Assembly (NCBI RefSeq): GCF_000715075.1
Contig: NC_134096.1
Span: 69,879,026-69,943,025, forward strand
Direction of reading: 5' to 3'
Origin: Nicotiana tabacum
Lineage: Eukaryota; Streptophyta; Magnoliopsida; Solanales; Solanaceae
DNA length: 64,000 bases
Each line of letters begins with the position of its first letter. Position 1 is the first letter of the stretch. The notes under the pieces are model-generated. The model searched no databases and was not told the origin of the DNA. It saw only the letters and a list, made by a program, of their open reading frames with translations. Below are positions 25,258 to 35,692 of the stretch, one piece after another. The translations under genes were made by a program, and so were the position numbers.

Positions 25258-25324
25258 AGCTTAAAAGAAGTCTCAAAGTCTTGTACAAGCTAACAAGCAT
25301 AATACAATCTCTTCATACTCACCA

Positions 25325-25386
25325 ATGGCTATGGGAGGCTTCCTACTCTTTTTCTCCTTTGGTGTTTGTAATTCTTATAGCCATTG
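25325..25386 (+). pseudogene. Exon 1 of defensin-like copy 2
   Basis: Aligned with 23528-23591: ATGGCTATG, then a 2-nt gap, then GAGGCTTCC (AAGGCTTCC in copy 1), ending at the same donor. The upstream reading in the conserved frame has no alternative ATG. Confidence 0.72.
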
Positions 25387-25529
25387 GTCTCTCTCTCACA
25401 CACACAAACAACAACAACAAATTTTGATGTGTTGAGTTAGTTGTTTTGAAACTCATAATCACTAAGAATTATTGGCAGAACTTATTGTTTTATTTTGGTT
25501 ATATTACTCAAGAATGAATGTTTTATATT

Positions 25530-26458
25530 GACAAAATACATAAGTTATCCCTTGAACTATGATCCAAATCCCTGTTACATACTTTCTGGGAACGAATATT
25601 ACTTTACACACCCAATCTTTTCAAAGTATATTTAAGACACACTACTTTGCCACTACTTTGCCCACGTGGACAGTGCGTATTTTTCCCAACGAATGAGTCG
25701 CGTGAACAGAAGAATTTTGTGTCAGATGTCAATTTTTTTTAGTTTTTAAATATTTTAAATTGAGTCATCCTCTTCCTTTTTTAAAATTCTGCCATGGCTA
25801 CTCCTTGAGCTCCACCACCCGATCTCCTTCTTCTCAAATAGACATACCACGATTTCTCATATCTTTTCTCGTTGATTATTTTTTAGTTTTTTTTCTAGAT
25901 CTTTTAACGAGAAATTTAGATTAGATTCAGTAGTTAAAGCCTTTTGTAGCTCCGCCAAAAGCTTGCCTCAATCTTTTGCATAGAAGATCTTTTCTTTCTT
26001 GCAGAGAAGCTTAACTTGAGCTTTACCCATGGGGAAGTCGAATTTTCCGAAATTTTTTCCAACCATTAAAGCTTGATTCAACTTCAGCGGAAAAGATGGA
26101 GTTTTGGGTGTGTTTTCTGGTGATTTGTTTTAGTTAATGGTGGCTTTGTTATTAAGTAAAAGGTGGAGGAAGAGGTTATGTCGTTTGATGGTGAAGAGAG
26201 GAGGAAGACAGCCATGGTAGTTTAAATGGGGAAGATGAGAGGTATACTGTAATTTTAATTATTTTATTTTTTAAATGACACGTGTCATTGTTTGATTGGT
26301 GCGTGATATTACACATATTCTGAAAAACTGGTTAAGAAAAAAGTAGTGTGTCTTAGATACACTTTGAAAAGGTTGGGTGTGTAAAGTAATATTCGTTCCC
26401 AAAAAATGTGTAACAGAGATTTGGGCCATAAGTCTGGTGACAACTTATGTATTGTTCC
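25530..26458. mobile_element. Mutator-type MITE (MULE-derived)
   Basis: Terminal inverted repeats of about 115 bp (left GACAAAATACATAAGTTATC; right end complementary to GGAACAATACATAAGTTGTC) with a perfect 9-bp target-site duplication TTTTATATT (25521-25529 and 26459-26467). Long TIRs with a 9-bp duplication indicate a Mutator-superfamily non-autonomous element. The 929-bp element has no transposase. The interior (about 25790-26240) is less AT-rich than the flanks and could be a captured fragment, but I recognise no protein in it. Confidence 0.85.
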
Positions 26459-26483
26459 TTTTATATTCTTTTATCAAGAAAAC

Positions 26484-27141
26484 TGTTTACCCGAAAAATC
26501 AGATAACGTTAAATTTGTGTATGGTTCTAAGGATATGTGATACAATTTGATACAAATCGTATAGAGAAATAGAAATATGTGTATTCTTGGCTATGAGAAT
26601 GGGAATAGTGAGCAAAAGAATGAATAAGGTAAAATAAAATAAGCATGGGGAGATATTTTCAATATGAGAAGTGATCTTTTATTATAGTGTATTCTTGGTC
26701 TCCGTATGCTTACAAGGATTTTCTCTTTTATAATAGAGGGATCCTACTTTATTTATAATAAAATAAAGTATAGAGTGGAGGACCCATGATGAATTGTCTC
26801 TTCCTCGATTCCAGCCAATATTCTCTCTCTTAGTGCGGTTGTAACGTCTCTTGTCTGTGAGCTCGACACTGGCTCAAACTCGTTATTGGGTCGAGCCCTC
26901 GGTTTTGGCTTGAGTTCGACCTCCGGGGTGGGCGTAGCGCATTTCTGACCTCGAAGCAATGCCTTGCAGATCGATTTGGTCACGGGCTCGATAAAAGTAT
27001 CGAGCCGACTCCTCGATCAGCCTTCGGACTCGAGGCTCGTTTGTACTGCCTTCGGAACTTATCCCAAAATCCCACTTCGGTTGCTTACCATTCGAACTCG
27101 ATCGAACATAGGAAGGCCGAAATCTATTTCGACCGTATACA
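26484..27141 (-). repeat. 3' LTR of Tat element
   Basis: 658 bp, TG...CA, closely matching 47734-48391 with few differences. Contains the phrase TTTATTTATAATAAAATAAA and runs of TCGA-rich text (gactcgaggctcg). Confidence 0.92.
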
Positions 27142-27160
27142 GATAGTCCCCTCATTTCTC
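27142..27160 (-). other. Polypurine tract of Tat element
   Basis: The minus strand reads GAGAAATGAGGGGACTATC immediately before the LTR. Confidence 0.65.
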
Positions 27161-27345
27161 AGGAAGGATGTGGTAAGAATCGATATGATCTTCGACGGTT
27201 CGATCGGGTTATAAGCTGACATTTTCACAGAGCTCGATCATGACGTATGTGATAACTGTCCCATTGATTTAGTCTTTCCAAGGTATTTAATGCATGTCAG
27301 ACGGTGGTCGGCTACCTCTGATATTGAAGCGTTATGATGTAAGCC

Positions 27346-27353
27346 TATAAATA
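27346..27353 (+). promoter_or_regulatory. TATA box for the antisense gene of the Tat element
   Basis: CCTATAAATAACCCC lies 144 bp before the plus-strand ATG at 27490. The leader that follows is pyrimidine-rich (cttttcattttcctttgcct), as in many plant 5' UTRs. Confidence 0.6.
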
Positions 27354-27489
27354 ACCCCTCCATCTAACATTTACCACTTTTACATCTTTCACTCTTCCAA
27401 ATTTTCTTACCATTTCTCTCTATTTCGCCGCTTGCAGAGCCATCTACATCAACTTTTCATTTTCCTTTGCCTTTCTTTCTCTCATATCA

Positions 27490-29713
27490 ATGGCCAAAAC
27501 TTCGAAAACTGTACCTCAAAAGGAGAAAGCTTCTTCTTTATGGCCGTCCGGCGACAAGGCGCCGGTAGAGCCGCCTACCTATGAGTATGTTCCCGGCCCA
27601 TGTACTTTGAAGATCGATTTTAAGGTTGAGAATACTTCATCTGTTTCGGGTCGATGTGAGCATGTGTCGATGTACATGTGCTCGATAATGGAGGGTCATC
27701 TCGAGGCTGTGAGGAAAGACTTCAACTGGGGTTCCGAGGTTGTGTTGTAAATTCCCTCCCCGGAAGAGAGCGCCATCACCTATGTGGAGGGGATTTTAAG
27801 TGTTTACACTTACCCCTTCACATTGGGTCCCGTCGACCCGGTGATCATCGATTTTTGCAAAAGATATCAGATTACCCTTTGTCTAATTCATCCCTCTCTA
27901 TGGCGTATAGTAACCTTACTTCGCTTCTTCTCCAACAAGGCCGGGGGCTGGAATTTTCCCTGAATCACCTCATACGACTGTATCGGCCTCAAATTTTTCA
28001 AGGACTAATCAGGCTTCATCGTCGGGCATCGAAGGCTTTGATGTCGAGCATCGACGAAGACAAGGATCGGGGTTGGATGGGCCGTTATATCCGGGTGAGG
28101 ACCCATGACCTCTTTCCGGAAGAGAAGATGCCTCGACTTCCTCTTATGCTAAACGCGCTTGGCCTGATTTGGCAAAAGGTAGATGGGAGGCCAAGAATCA
28201 TGGTAAGGGTTACTTCTCGTGTTCTTCGAAATATTTTTTATGCTCCATTCGTCACCGATTTCCTTTCATGCAGGTGTAACCAAGGATGCCGTTTTGAGGC
28301 ATTCAAATGGTGAAGAAGGAACCAAGTCCCAGGTCCCGGAATCGGGGAAAGATAAGAAGTGAAAAGCTGTCTCTCGGTTAGAGGACCCCAAGCCCAAAAC
28401 TCAAAGGGTGAGGAGGAAGTCAATCGCTCTTTCGATGGACTTGCTCCAACGACTGAGAGAAGAAGAAGAAGAAAAAGATAACGCCTCAGCTTTGGTGATT
28501 CGATCTGCGAAAGCTATCGAGGTCGCTAGAGCTTCTGAGCCGATGGCGGCTGTACCGGTCGGGGTTGGTTCCGGTACCCCGATTCTCGATCAGAGCATCC
28601 CGAGCGATTCACTTGGGACCATGATAGTGGGTCATTTGCCTTCTTTTCCAACCTTTTCTGAGGAGGCGTTAAAGGATTCTAGAGAATTGAAGACCCCCAA
28701 TATGGGCGAAGGCTCTAGTGTAGGGGACCCTTTTCGGGATTGCTTTACTGGAGTCGATGATGCCTCCGACATTGGTGATGCTTCACTTCTCCTATAAGAG
28801 GCCCAACGTTTCATTTCTCGGGTAATGATTTTACTGTACTTGGTTTCTTCATTCTTTTCCAAACTTGACTTGTGTTCTTTCCCTACTGTGCAGGCCATTA
28901 GTAGGTTTTGAGTCGACCTCAGTCAGTGCGAGGTCGAGCTTCAGAAGGTCTCGAGGGAGAGAGATGCCCTGCAACTTCTTTGCAGCCAAAAGGACGAGGC
29001 TATAAAGGACCTCGAAGCAGATTTCGCTAAGGCTCGTGAAGAAGAGGCCGAACTAGATAAGCAGGTGAGCCTTGTTCTGTTAGAGTATGGGTTTGACTCA
29101 ACTATGGAAGTTAACCCTTCGTTACCTTAGCTGCAGCAAAAGGTTGAAAAGATCGGGTTACTTCGGGAAAAAGTTGATCAAATCAAGGCTGAATGTAATC
29201 GGTGGAAGGAGACTATCGACCGCCTGGCTGCGGAAAAAGAAACCATCTTGGCCAAATTATTATCGGCCGATGTTCAGCTTCGAAGCGTCAAGCAAAAGGG
29301 TTCAGCTCAGGCTAAGAGGATCGAGGAGCTTGAAACACGGCTTGCTGAAGCCAAGGCGGAGGTTGAGTCGTCGAAAGTCATGGCGGACAAGTCCATTGCC
29401 GTGTATCGGGCTGATGCCGAGGGTGCTCAGATGGAGGCACGAGAGGCGGCAGATACTGCCGATACTCGAGCACATTGGGTTGCCGAACTTGCTAAGTGTC
29501 GGTCTCGGAGGGAGACCCTCGAGGAGATACACGCTCGAGGTTTTGACCTTGCTGAAGAGATAAAAAAAGGCTAAAGATCTCGAAGCTGAAGCCTTGGCTT
29601 CTGATGGCGATGATGATGATGATGATGATGGTAGCAAGAGCGGATCCGAGAATGGGGGGAGCCCGATAGAGAAGAAACCGCTCCTGAGGATGACCAGGAA
29701 GCTTAGTCCTTAG
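27490..29713 (+). pseudogene. Antisense accessory gene of the Tat element, broken
   Basis: Opposite to gag-pol. Begins MAKTSKTVPQKEKASSLWPS and reads to a TAA at 27748-27750 in VVL-stop-IPSPEES; the next codons continue the same protein in frame (VYTYPFTLGPVDPVIIDFCKRY, LFPEEKMP). Probable GT-AG introns: 28203-28273, 28822-28893 and 29065-29130. The C-terminal half is a long predicted coiled coil (LREKVDQIKAECNRWKETID, ELETRLAEAKAEVES), then an Asp run and a Ser/Gly/Lys tail to TAG 29711-29713. An extra A in the A7 run at 29562-29568 shifts the frame. Some Tat-lineage elements (Grande type) are known to carry an antisense ORF in this position; assigning this one to the same category is inference. 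Function unknown. The stop, a further stop (28360) and the A-run shift make this copy defective. Confidence 0.7.
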
Positions 29714-29849
29714 TTTTTATGTTTGTAATCAATCATGTAGACGATTGTGTATATAGACAACTTTGCCGACTTGCTTCTGTTTTGTGAAGACTTTATACAT
29801 GCCTTATAAATGTTTTCACAAAGATTTAATCAAATTTTGGATTTCATAG

Positions 29850-30625
29850 CCTCTATAATCGAGTGAGTGCTTATTCAAATTTGAAGTGATGTAGCCCCTA
29901 GGCTTATAAGTCGAGTCAATGATTCGAACTCGAAGTAATGTAGCCCGTAGGCATAAAGGTAGAGTGAGCGCTTGCTCGAACTCGAAATGAAAGTAGCTCA
30001 TAGGCTTAGCAGTCGAGTGAATGATTCGAACTCGAAGTAATGTAGCCCGTAGGCATAATGGTCGAGTGAGTACTTGCTCGGACTCGAAATAAAGTAACAT
30101 GTGGGCTTAGCAGTCGAGTGAATGATTCGAACTCGAAATAACGTAGCCCGTAGGCATAATGGTCGAGTGAGTGCTTGCTCGAACTTGAAATAAAAGTAGC
30201 CCGTAGGCTTAGTAGTCGAGTGAATGATTTGAACTTGAAATAAAAGTAGCCCGTAGGCTTAATAGTCGAGTGAATGTTTCGAACTCGAAGTAATGTAGCC
30301 CATAGGCGTAATGGTCGAGTGAGTGCTTGCTCGGACTCGAAATAAAGTAGCCCATGGGCTTAGTAGTCGAGTGAATGATTCGACTCGGGATAAAGTGGCT
30401 CGTAGGCGTAATGGTCGAGTGAGTGCTTGCTCGGACTCGAAATAAAAGTAGCCCGTAGGCTTAGTAGTCGAGTGAATGATTCGAACTCGAAATAAAAGTA
30501 GCCCGTAGGCTTAATAGTCAAGTGAATGATTCGAACTCAAAGTAATATAGCCCGTAGGCGTAATGGTCGAGTGAGTGCTTGTTCGGACTCGAAATAAAGT
30601 AGCCCGTGGGCTTAGTAGTCTAATT
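29850..30625 (-). repeat. About 50-bp tandem-repeat array in the Tat 3' region
   Basis: Some 15 monomers of 49-52 bp. Two types alternate: one with 'gtcgagtgaatgattcgaac', the other with 'gtcgagtgagtgcttgctcg', both around 'tagcccgtaggc'. The dimer period is 100-101 bp (for example units at 30061, 30162, 30314 and 30414). It lies between the antisense gene and the end of integrase, the hypervariable part of Tat elements. Confidence 0.93.
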
Positions 30626-31130
30626 TATCTTAACTCTGTTTGTGTAATAAATCTCCAAATAGAGGAAGTTTTCTTGGATATAAGATATCGGTAAAGAGGA
30701 GAACTTTCTTTGCAAGTCACTATACATGTGTTCGTGTTTCGCGCCTGGGTTCAGGCCGACTACATGAGCATGGTTCGTTTTGACCATTTGGCTCTTACCA
30801 CCTTTTCCTATTGGAACCCCGTTGTTTGTGAAATAACTTTCTTGCTTCAGAACTTGATATATTTGAAGGCTAATCCCCCCCCCCCCCCAAGTATTCGAGG
30901 TCGATTATAAAGAGGCCTCGGATACTGTTGTAAGTGCAGCACGATCTTTGGTTGCCTCGTTAAAAACCTTGCCAAAAACCCATTTGGGATAAAACCGGTC
31001 TAAGGGAAAAAGAGTGCAGCGCGTGCTTTCAGATGTATGGTAAAGGATCCATCTTAGCTCCTGCTCGAACTTCTGCAGGGGTCAGTTTTGAAATGTAAAT
31101 GAATATGAAAGGGTCGTACCTTAGCAGTAG
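30626..31130 (-). other. Non-coding 3' region of Tat element
   Basis: Between the repeat array and integrase. Holds a C14 homopolymer at 30875-30888. No open frame of note. Confidence 0.5.
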
Positions 31131-32810
31131 TATCGTTTTAGATGTGACACATTCCAATTGCTTGATAGCTGTTTGCTGTTTATAATGCCGAGCCTGTATG
31201 ATCCTTTTTCGATGTTCTCGAGAACCTGATATGGTCCTTCCCAATTTGGCCCTAGTTTTCCTTCGTTCGGATTTCAGGTATTGATTGTGACTTTTCTTAG
31301 TACTAAGTCCCCAGGCTTGAAATGGCGGAGCTTGGTTCTTCGATTATAATATCTTTCGATTCGCTGATTTTGGGCGGCCAATTGGACGAGAGCAGCTTCT
31401 CGTCTCTCGTCTGATAATTCGAGACTAGTGTTCATAGCCTCGTTATTTGATTATTCCATCGTGTATCAAAATCTGGTACTTTGTTCGCCGACTTCGACTG
31501 GTATCAATGCTTCGGACCCATATACTAAGGAGAATAGGGTCGCCCCCATACTGGATTTCGACATCGTTCGATATGCCCAAAGGACTTCGGGTAGGATTTC
31601 TCTGCACTTTCCTTTAGCGTCGTTCAACCTCTTCTTTAGATTCTGAATGATGGTTTTGTTAGTTGATTCGGCCTGTCAGTTCCCACTGGGGTGATACGGT
31701 GTTGATAATATCCTTCTTATTCTGTGGTTTTCGAAGAATTTTGTCACTTTGCTGCCCACAAATTGTTTCCCATTGTCACATACTATTTCGGCGGGTATCC
31801 CAAATCAGCATATGATATGATCCCATATAAAGTCTATAACTTCTTTCTCTCTTACTTTCTCGAACGCCTGTGCCTCAACCCATTTAGAGAAATAGTCAGT
31901 CATAAATAAGATGAATTTGGCTTTACTTGGGGTCGATGGCAGAGGGCCGACGGTATCCATTCCCCATTTCATGAATGGCCATGGGGATAGGACCGAGTGA
32001 AGTTGCTCTCCGGGTTGATGGATCATTGGTGCAAACCTTTGACATTTGTCACATTTTCGAACAAATTCCTTCGCATCTTTGCCCGTATCGATCCAATAAT
32101 ACCCTGCCCTGATTATTTTTCGGACTAATGGATCGGCACCAGAGTTATTCCCACAAGTACCCTCGTGCACCTCACGTAAGATGTAATCGGTATCTCCTGG
32201 ACCCAAGCATACTGCCAATGGTCCATCGAATGTCCTTCGGTATAACGTTCTATCTGAAGCCACCGTGAATCGAGCAGCTTTAGTCCGTAGGGCTCTTGAA
32301 TCTTTAGGTTCTGATGGGAGCTTTTTGTCCTTTAAGTATTCAATATACTTATTTCTCCAATCCCATGTTAAGCTTATAGAATTTATCTCGACGTGACCTT
32401 CTTCGATCACGGATCTCGAGAGTTGAACGACATTCCCCGATCTCAAGTCACCTTCCTCGACCGATAATCCCAAATTCGCAAGTGCATCAGCCTCACTATT
32501 TTGCTCTCGTGGAACGTGCTGTAAAGTCCATTGTTTGAAATGGTGCAAAGTGACATGTAGTTTGTCCAAATACCTTTGCATTCTATCCTCTCTAACTTCG
32601 AAGGTTTTGTTTACTTGACTTACCACCAATAGAGAGTCACATTTGGCTTCGATGACTTCTGCTCCCAAGTTTTTAGCTAGCTCGAGACCTGCAATCATGG
32701 CCTCATACTCGGCCTCGTTGTTAGTCAACCTTGTAGTTTTAATAGATTGCCTAATGGTGTTACCTGTGGGTGGCTTTAAAACTATGCCCAACCCGGACCC
32801 TTTTACGTTC
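31131..32810 (-). pseudogene. Tat pol: second RNase H and integrase
   Basis: Minus-strand frame 32791-31805. The RNase H-like domain TTRLTNNEAEYEAMIAGLEL with AKCDSLLVVSQVN and NSEADALANLGLS keeps the expected acidic residues. It is the extra RNase H that Tat elements carry between RT-RNase H and integrase. The integrase zinc domain ends RKCDKCQRFAP. The core has GMDTVGPLPSTP, then after a TGA at 31805 continues in frame with IVCDNGKQF and, past a second TGA, QAESTNKTI, so Asp-Asp-Glu are all visible. The C-terminal segment LGPNWEGPYQVLENIEKGSY-like text lies at about 31260-31190. Two in-frame TGA stops inactivate it. Confidence 0.85.
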
Positions 32811-32990
32811 GAGGCCCCATCCGTAAAAAGGGTTCATACCCTCGAGGGCGTACCCGATTTAAACAGGAATTCTTTTTCAACTTTGGGTATGAGGGTTGGC
32901 GTGAAATCGGCCACAAAGTCTGCTAGAATTTGAGTCTTGATAGTCGTACGAGGTTGATATTCGATATCATACCCACTGAGTTCGACGACC

Positions 32991-33863
32991 CATTTGGCCA
33001 ATCGGCTTGATAGTTCGGGCTTGTGCAAAATATTACGAAGTGGGTAAGTTATTAATACGCATATGGGGTAACATTGAAAGTATGGTCGTAATTTTCTAGA
33101 GGCGCTTATCAGTGCAAGTGCCAATTTTTCTAGGTGTGGATATCTAGCTTCTGCTTCTCCTAAGGTTCAACTTATATAATAAATGGGAAATTACGTACCT
33201 TGCTCTTCCCGAACTAGGACACCGCTTACTGCGATTTCTGATACTGCCAAGTATAAGCAAAGTTTTTTGTCTGCTTTCGGAGTGTGAAGTAGTGGTGGGC
33301 TCGACGGATATTGTTTCAGTTCCTTCAATGCCTGTTGGCATTCCGGGGTCCAAGCGAAATCGTTCTTCTTTTTGAGTAGGGAAAAATATTTCTGACTTCG
33401 ATGTGATGATCTTGAAATAAATCGGCCCATTTGGCCAATAGGCCCGATAGTTCGGGCTTGTGCAAAATATTACGAAGTGGGTAAGTTGTTAATACGCATA
33501 TGGGGTGACATTGAAAGTATGGTCATAACTTTCTAGAGGCGCTTATCAGTGCAAGTTCCAATTTTTCTAGGTGTGGATATCTAGCTTCTGTTTCTCCTAA
33601 GGTTCGACTTATATAATAAATGGGAAATTACGTACTTGTTCTTCCCGAACTAGGACATCGCTTATTGCAATTTCTGATGCTGCCAAGTATAAGCAAAGTT
33701 TTTCGTCTACTTTCGGAGTGTGAAGTAGTGGTGGGCTCGACAGATATTGTTTCAGTTCCTTCAATGCATGTTGGCATTCCGGGGTCCAAGCGAAAGCGTT
33801 CTTCTTTTTGAGTAGGGAGAAAATTTTCTGACTTCAATCTGATGATCTCGAAATGAATCGGCC
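32991..33863. repeat. 437-bp direct duplication inside Tat RNase H region
   Basis: Unit 32991-33427 is repeated head-to-tail at 33428-33863 (both begin CATTTGGCCAAT). Copies differ at several per cent of positions. The duplication makes the RNase H reading appear twice (minus-strand frames 33430-33191 and 33837-33628). Confidence 0.9.
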
Positions 33864-35692
33864 TAGGGCCGCAATTCGTCCCATTAGCCTTTGTACAGCT
33901 TTTACGCTATCCACGATGGTGATGTCTTCGATGACCTTGATTTTATTGGGGTTAATCTCGATTTTCCGATTTGACACCATGAAGCCGAAGAACTTGTCTG
34001 AACCGACCCCGAAAGCACATTTTTCGAGGTTGAGCTTCATGTTGTATTTTCTCAAAATCTCGAACGTTTCCTGCAAATGGGTCAGATGGTCCTCTGCGCG
34101 CATGGACTTAACTAGCATGTCATCAATATAAACTTCCATTGATATACCTATTTTTTCTTCGAACATTTTATTTACTAGGCGTTGGTAAGTAGCCCCCGTA
34201 TTTTTTAGCCCGAAGGGCATCACATTATAATAATATGTTCCATATTTGGTGACAAATGAAGTCTTTTCCTGGTCCTCTGGGTTCATCCGGATTTGATTAT
34301 ACCCGGAATAGGTATCGAGAAAAGTGAGGATCTCGTGACCGGCCGTGGCATCGATCATGCGATCGATGTTGGGTAGTGGAAAAGAATCTTTGGGGCATGC
34401 TTTGTTTAAATCCTTATAGTCCACGCACATTCTAAGTTTGTTTCCTTTTTTAGGCACTACAACTATATTGGCTAACCATTCGGGATATTTCACCTCCCGA
34501 ATGGACCCTATCTTGAGAAGTTTGGTTACCTCGTCTTTTATGAATGCGTGTTTTACCTCGGACTAGGGTCTTCTATTTTGCTTTACCGGTCTGAACTTAG
34601 GGTCCAAGCTTAGCCGATGCGTCGTTATGTTCGGTGGAATCCCTGTTATATCTAAATGGGACCAGGCAAAACAATCAATGTTATCGATAAGAAATTGAAC
34701 AAGTTTCTTCCTGAGTTCGGGGCTCAACCCCGTCCCCAGGTATACCTTTCGTTCGGGCCAGTGCTCGATTAGTGTGACTTTCTCCAATTCCTCAATTAAT
34801 TGAGGAATCAATGTTTTAGTGCGTTTAAGCACTGGTCCCTGAGGGATATCGGCACCGCCGATGATCATGTGAATGACGTGTTGCGGCTCTTCCTGCTCAT
34901 TTTGCTTGTCGAAATCCCTGTTTTTAAAATGGTTCCTCGCCCCATCGCTCAAAAATTCTCGAAGGTTGCCTTTGTTAAATAACCGAGCTACTTCCTCTCT
35001 TAGTTGCCTACAATCTTCCGTTCTGTGGCCATGGGTGCCATGATATTCACACATTTGATTGGGATTCATTTGGGTAGGATCGGTCTTCATGGGTCGAGGC
35101 CATCTAGTGTCTTTGATGCGTCTGATAGCAAACACGATGGCGGATGCATCAACGCTGAAGTTATATTCCAATAACATAGGTGCTTCTATAGGATCAAAAT
35201 ACTTATCAAAGCCGCTCTTGCTCATAAGTCCCCGAGAATTTTGCCCTCAATCAATCCTTCGATTTTTCCGAGCGGTGTTACGTATCGAACCGTTGTTGAT
35301 CCGATCTGCGACGTACGGTTGATATCGGTCTCTGTTCGATCTTTATTCTCTGTCGATCTCCCTTTGGTTTTTAGTAGTTGTCATGTTTTGATGCATGGAT
35401 CCAGACGGAGCTCCCAACTGGTCATCTTCGACCATAATTTTCGACTGATATCGGTTGTGTATATCTGCCCAAGTTATTGCTGGATACTCGATCAAATTTT
35501 GCTTCAGCCGACGCGGTGCTATCGAACTTTGCTCGTTCAACCCTTGGGTGAAAGCTTGGACGGCCCAATCGTCTGTGACCGGTGGCAATTCTATTTGAAA
35601 TCGGGATACGAATTCCCTCAGCATTTCATTACCCCTTTGCTTTACTTTGAAGAGGTCTGATTTCCTTGTTGCAACCTTTATGGCACCAGCAT
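33834..35692 (-). pseudogene. Tat gag (distal part) fused to RT, protease missing
   Basis: Gag resumes at 35692 (GAIKVATRKSDLFKVKQRGN) directly after the Tekay insertion. Gag continues to a CCHC-like knuckle CEYHGTHGHRTEDC at about 35075-35030. After VIHMIIGGADIPQGPVLKRT the text jumps at about 34800 to LIEELEKVTLIEHWPERKVY. No D-S/T-G protease block lies between, so a large in-frame deletion has removed it. RT frame 34493-33834: CVDYKDLNKACPKDSF, motif A ILTFLDTYSGYNQIRM, motif C VYIDDMLVKS, all catalytic Asp present. A stop near 34563 and the duplicated RNase H add to the damage. Confidence 0.85.
34787..34808. repeat. 22-bp perfect palindrome at the Tat protease-deletion junction
   Basis: ATTCCTCAATT followed by its exact complement AATTGAGGAAT, located where the gag-protease and pre-RT texts are joined. 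Confidence 0.85.

Noticed and set aside
29850..30625. CRISPR-like regular repeats
   Set aside because: Units are contiguous head-to-tail with no unique spacers, in a plant retrotransposon: a minisatellite, not CRISPR.
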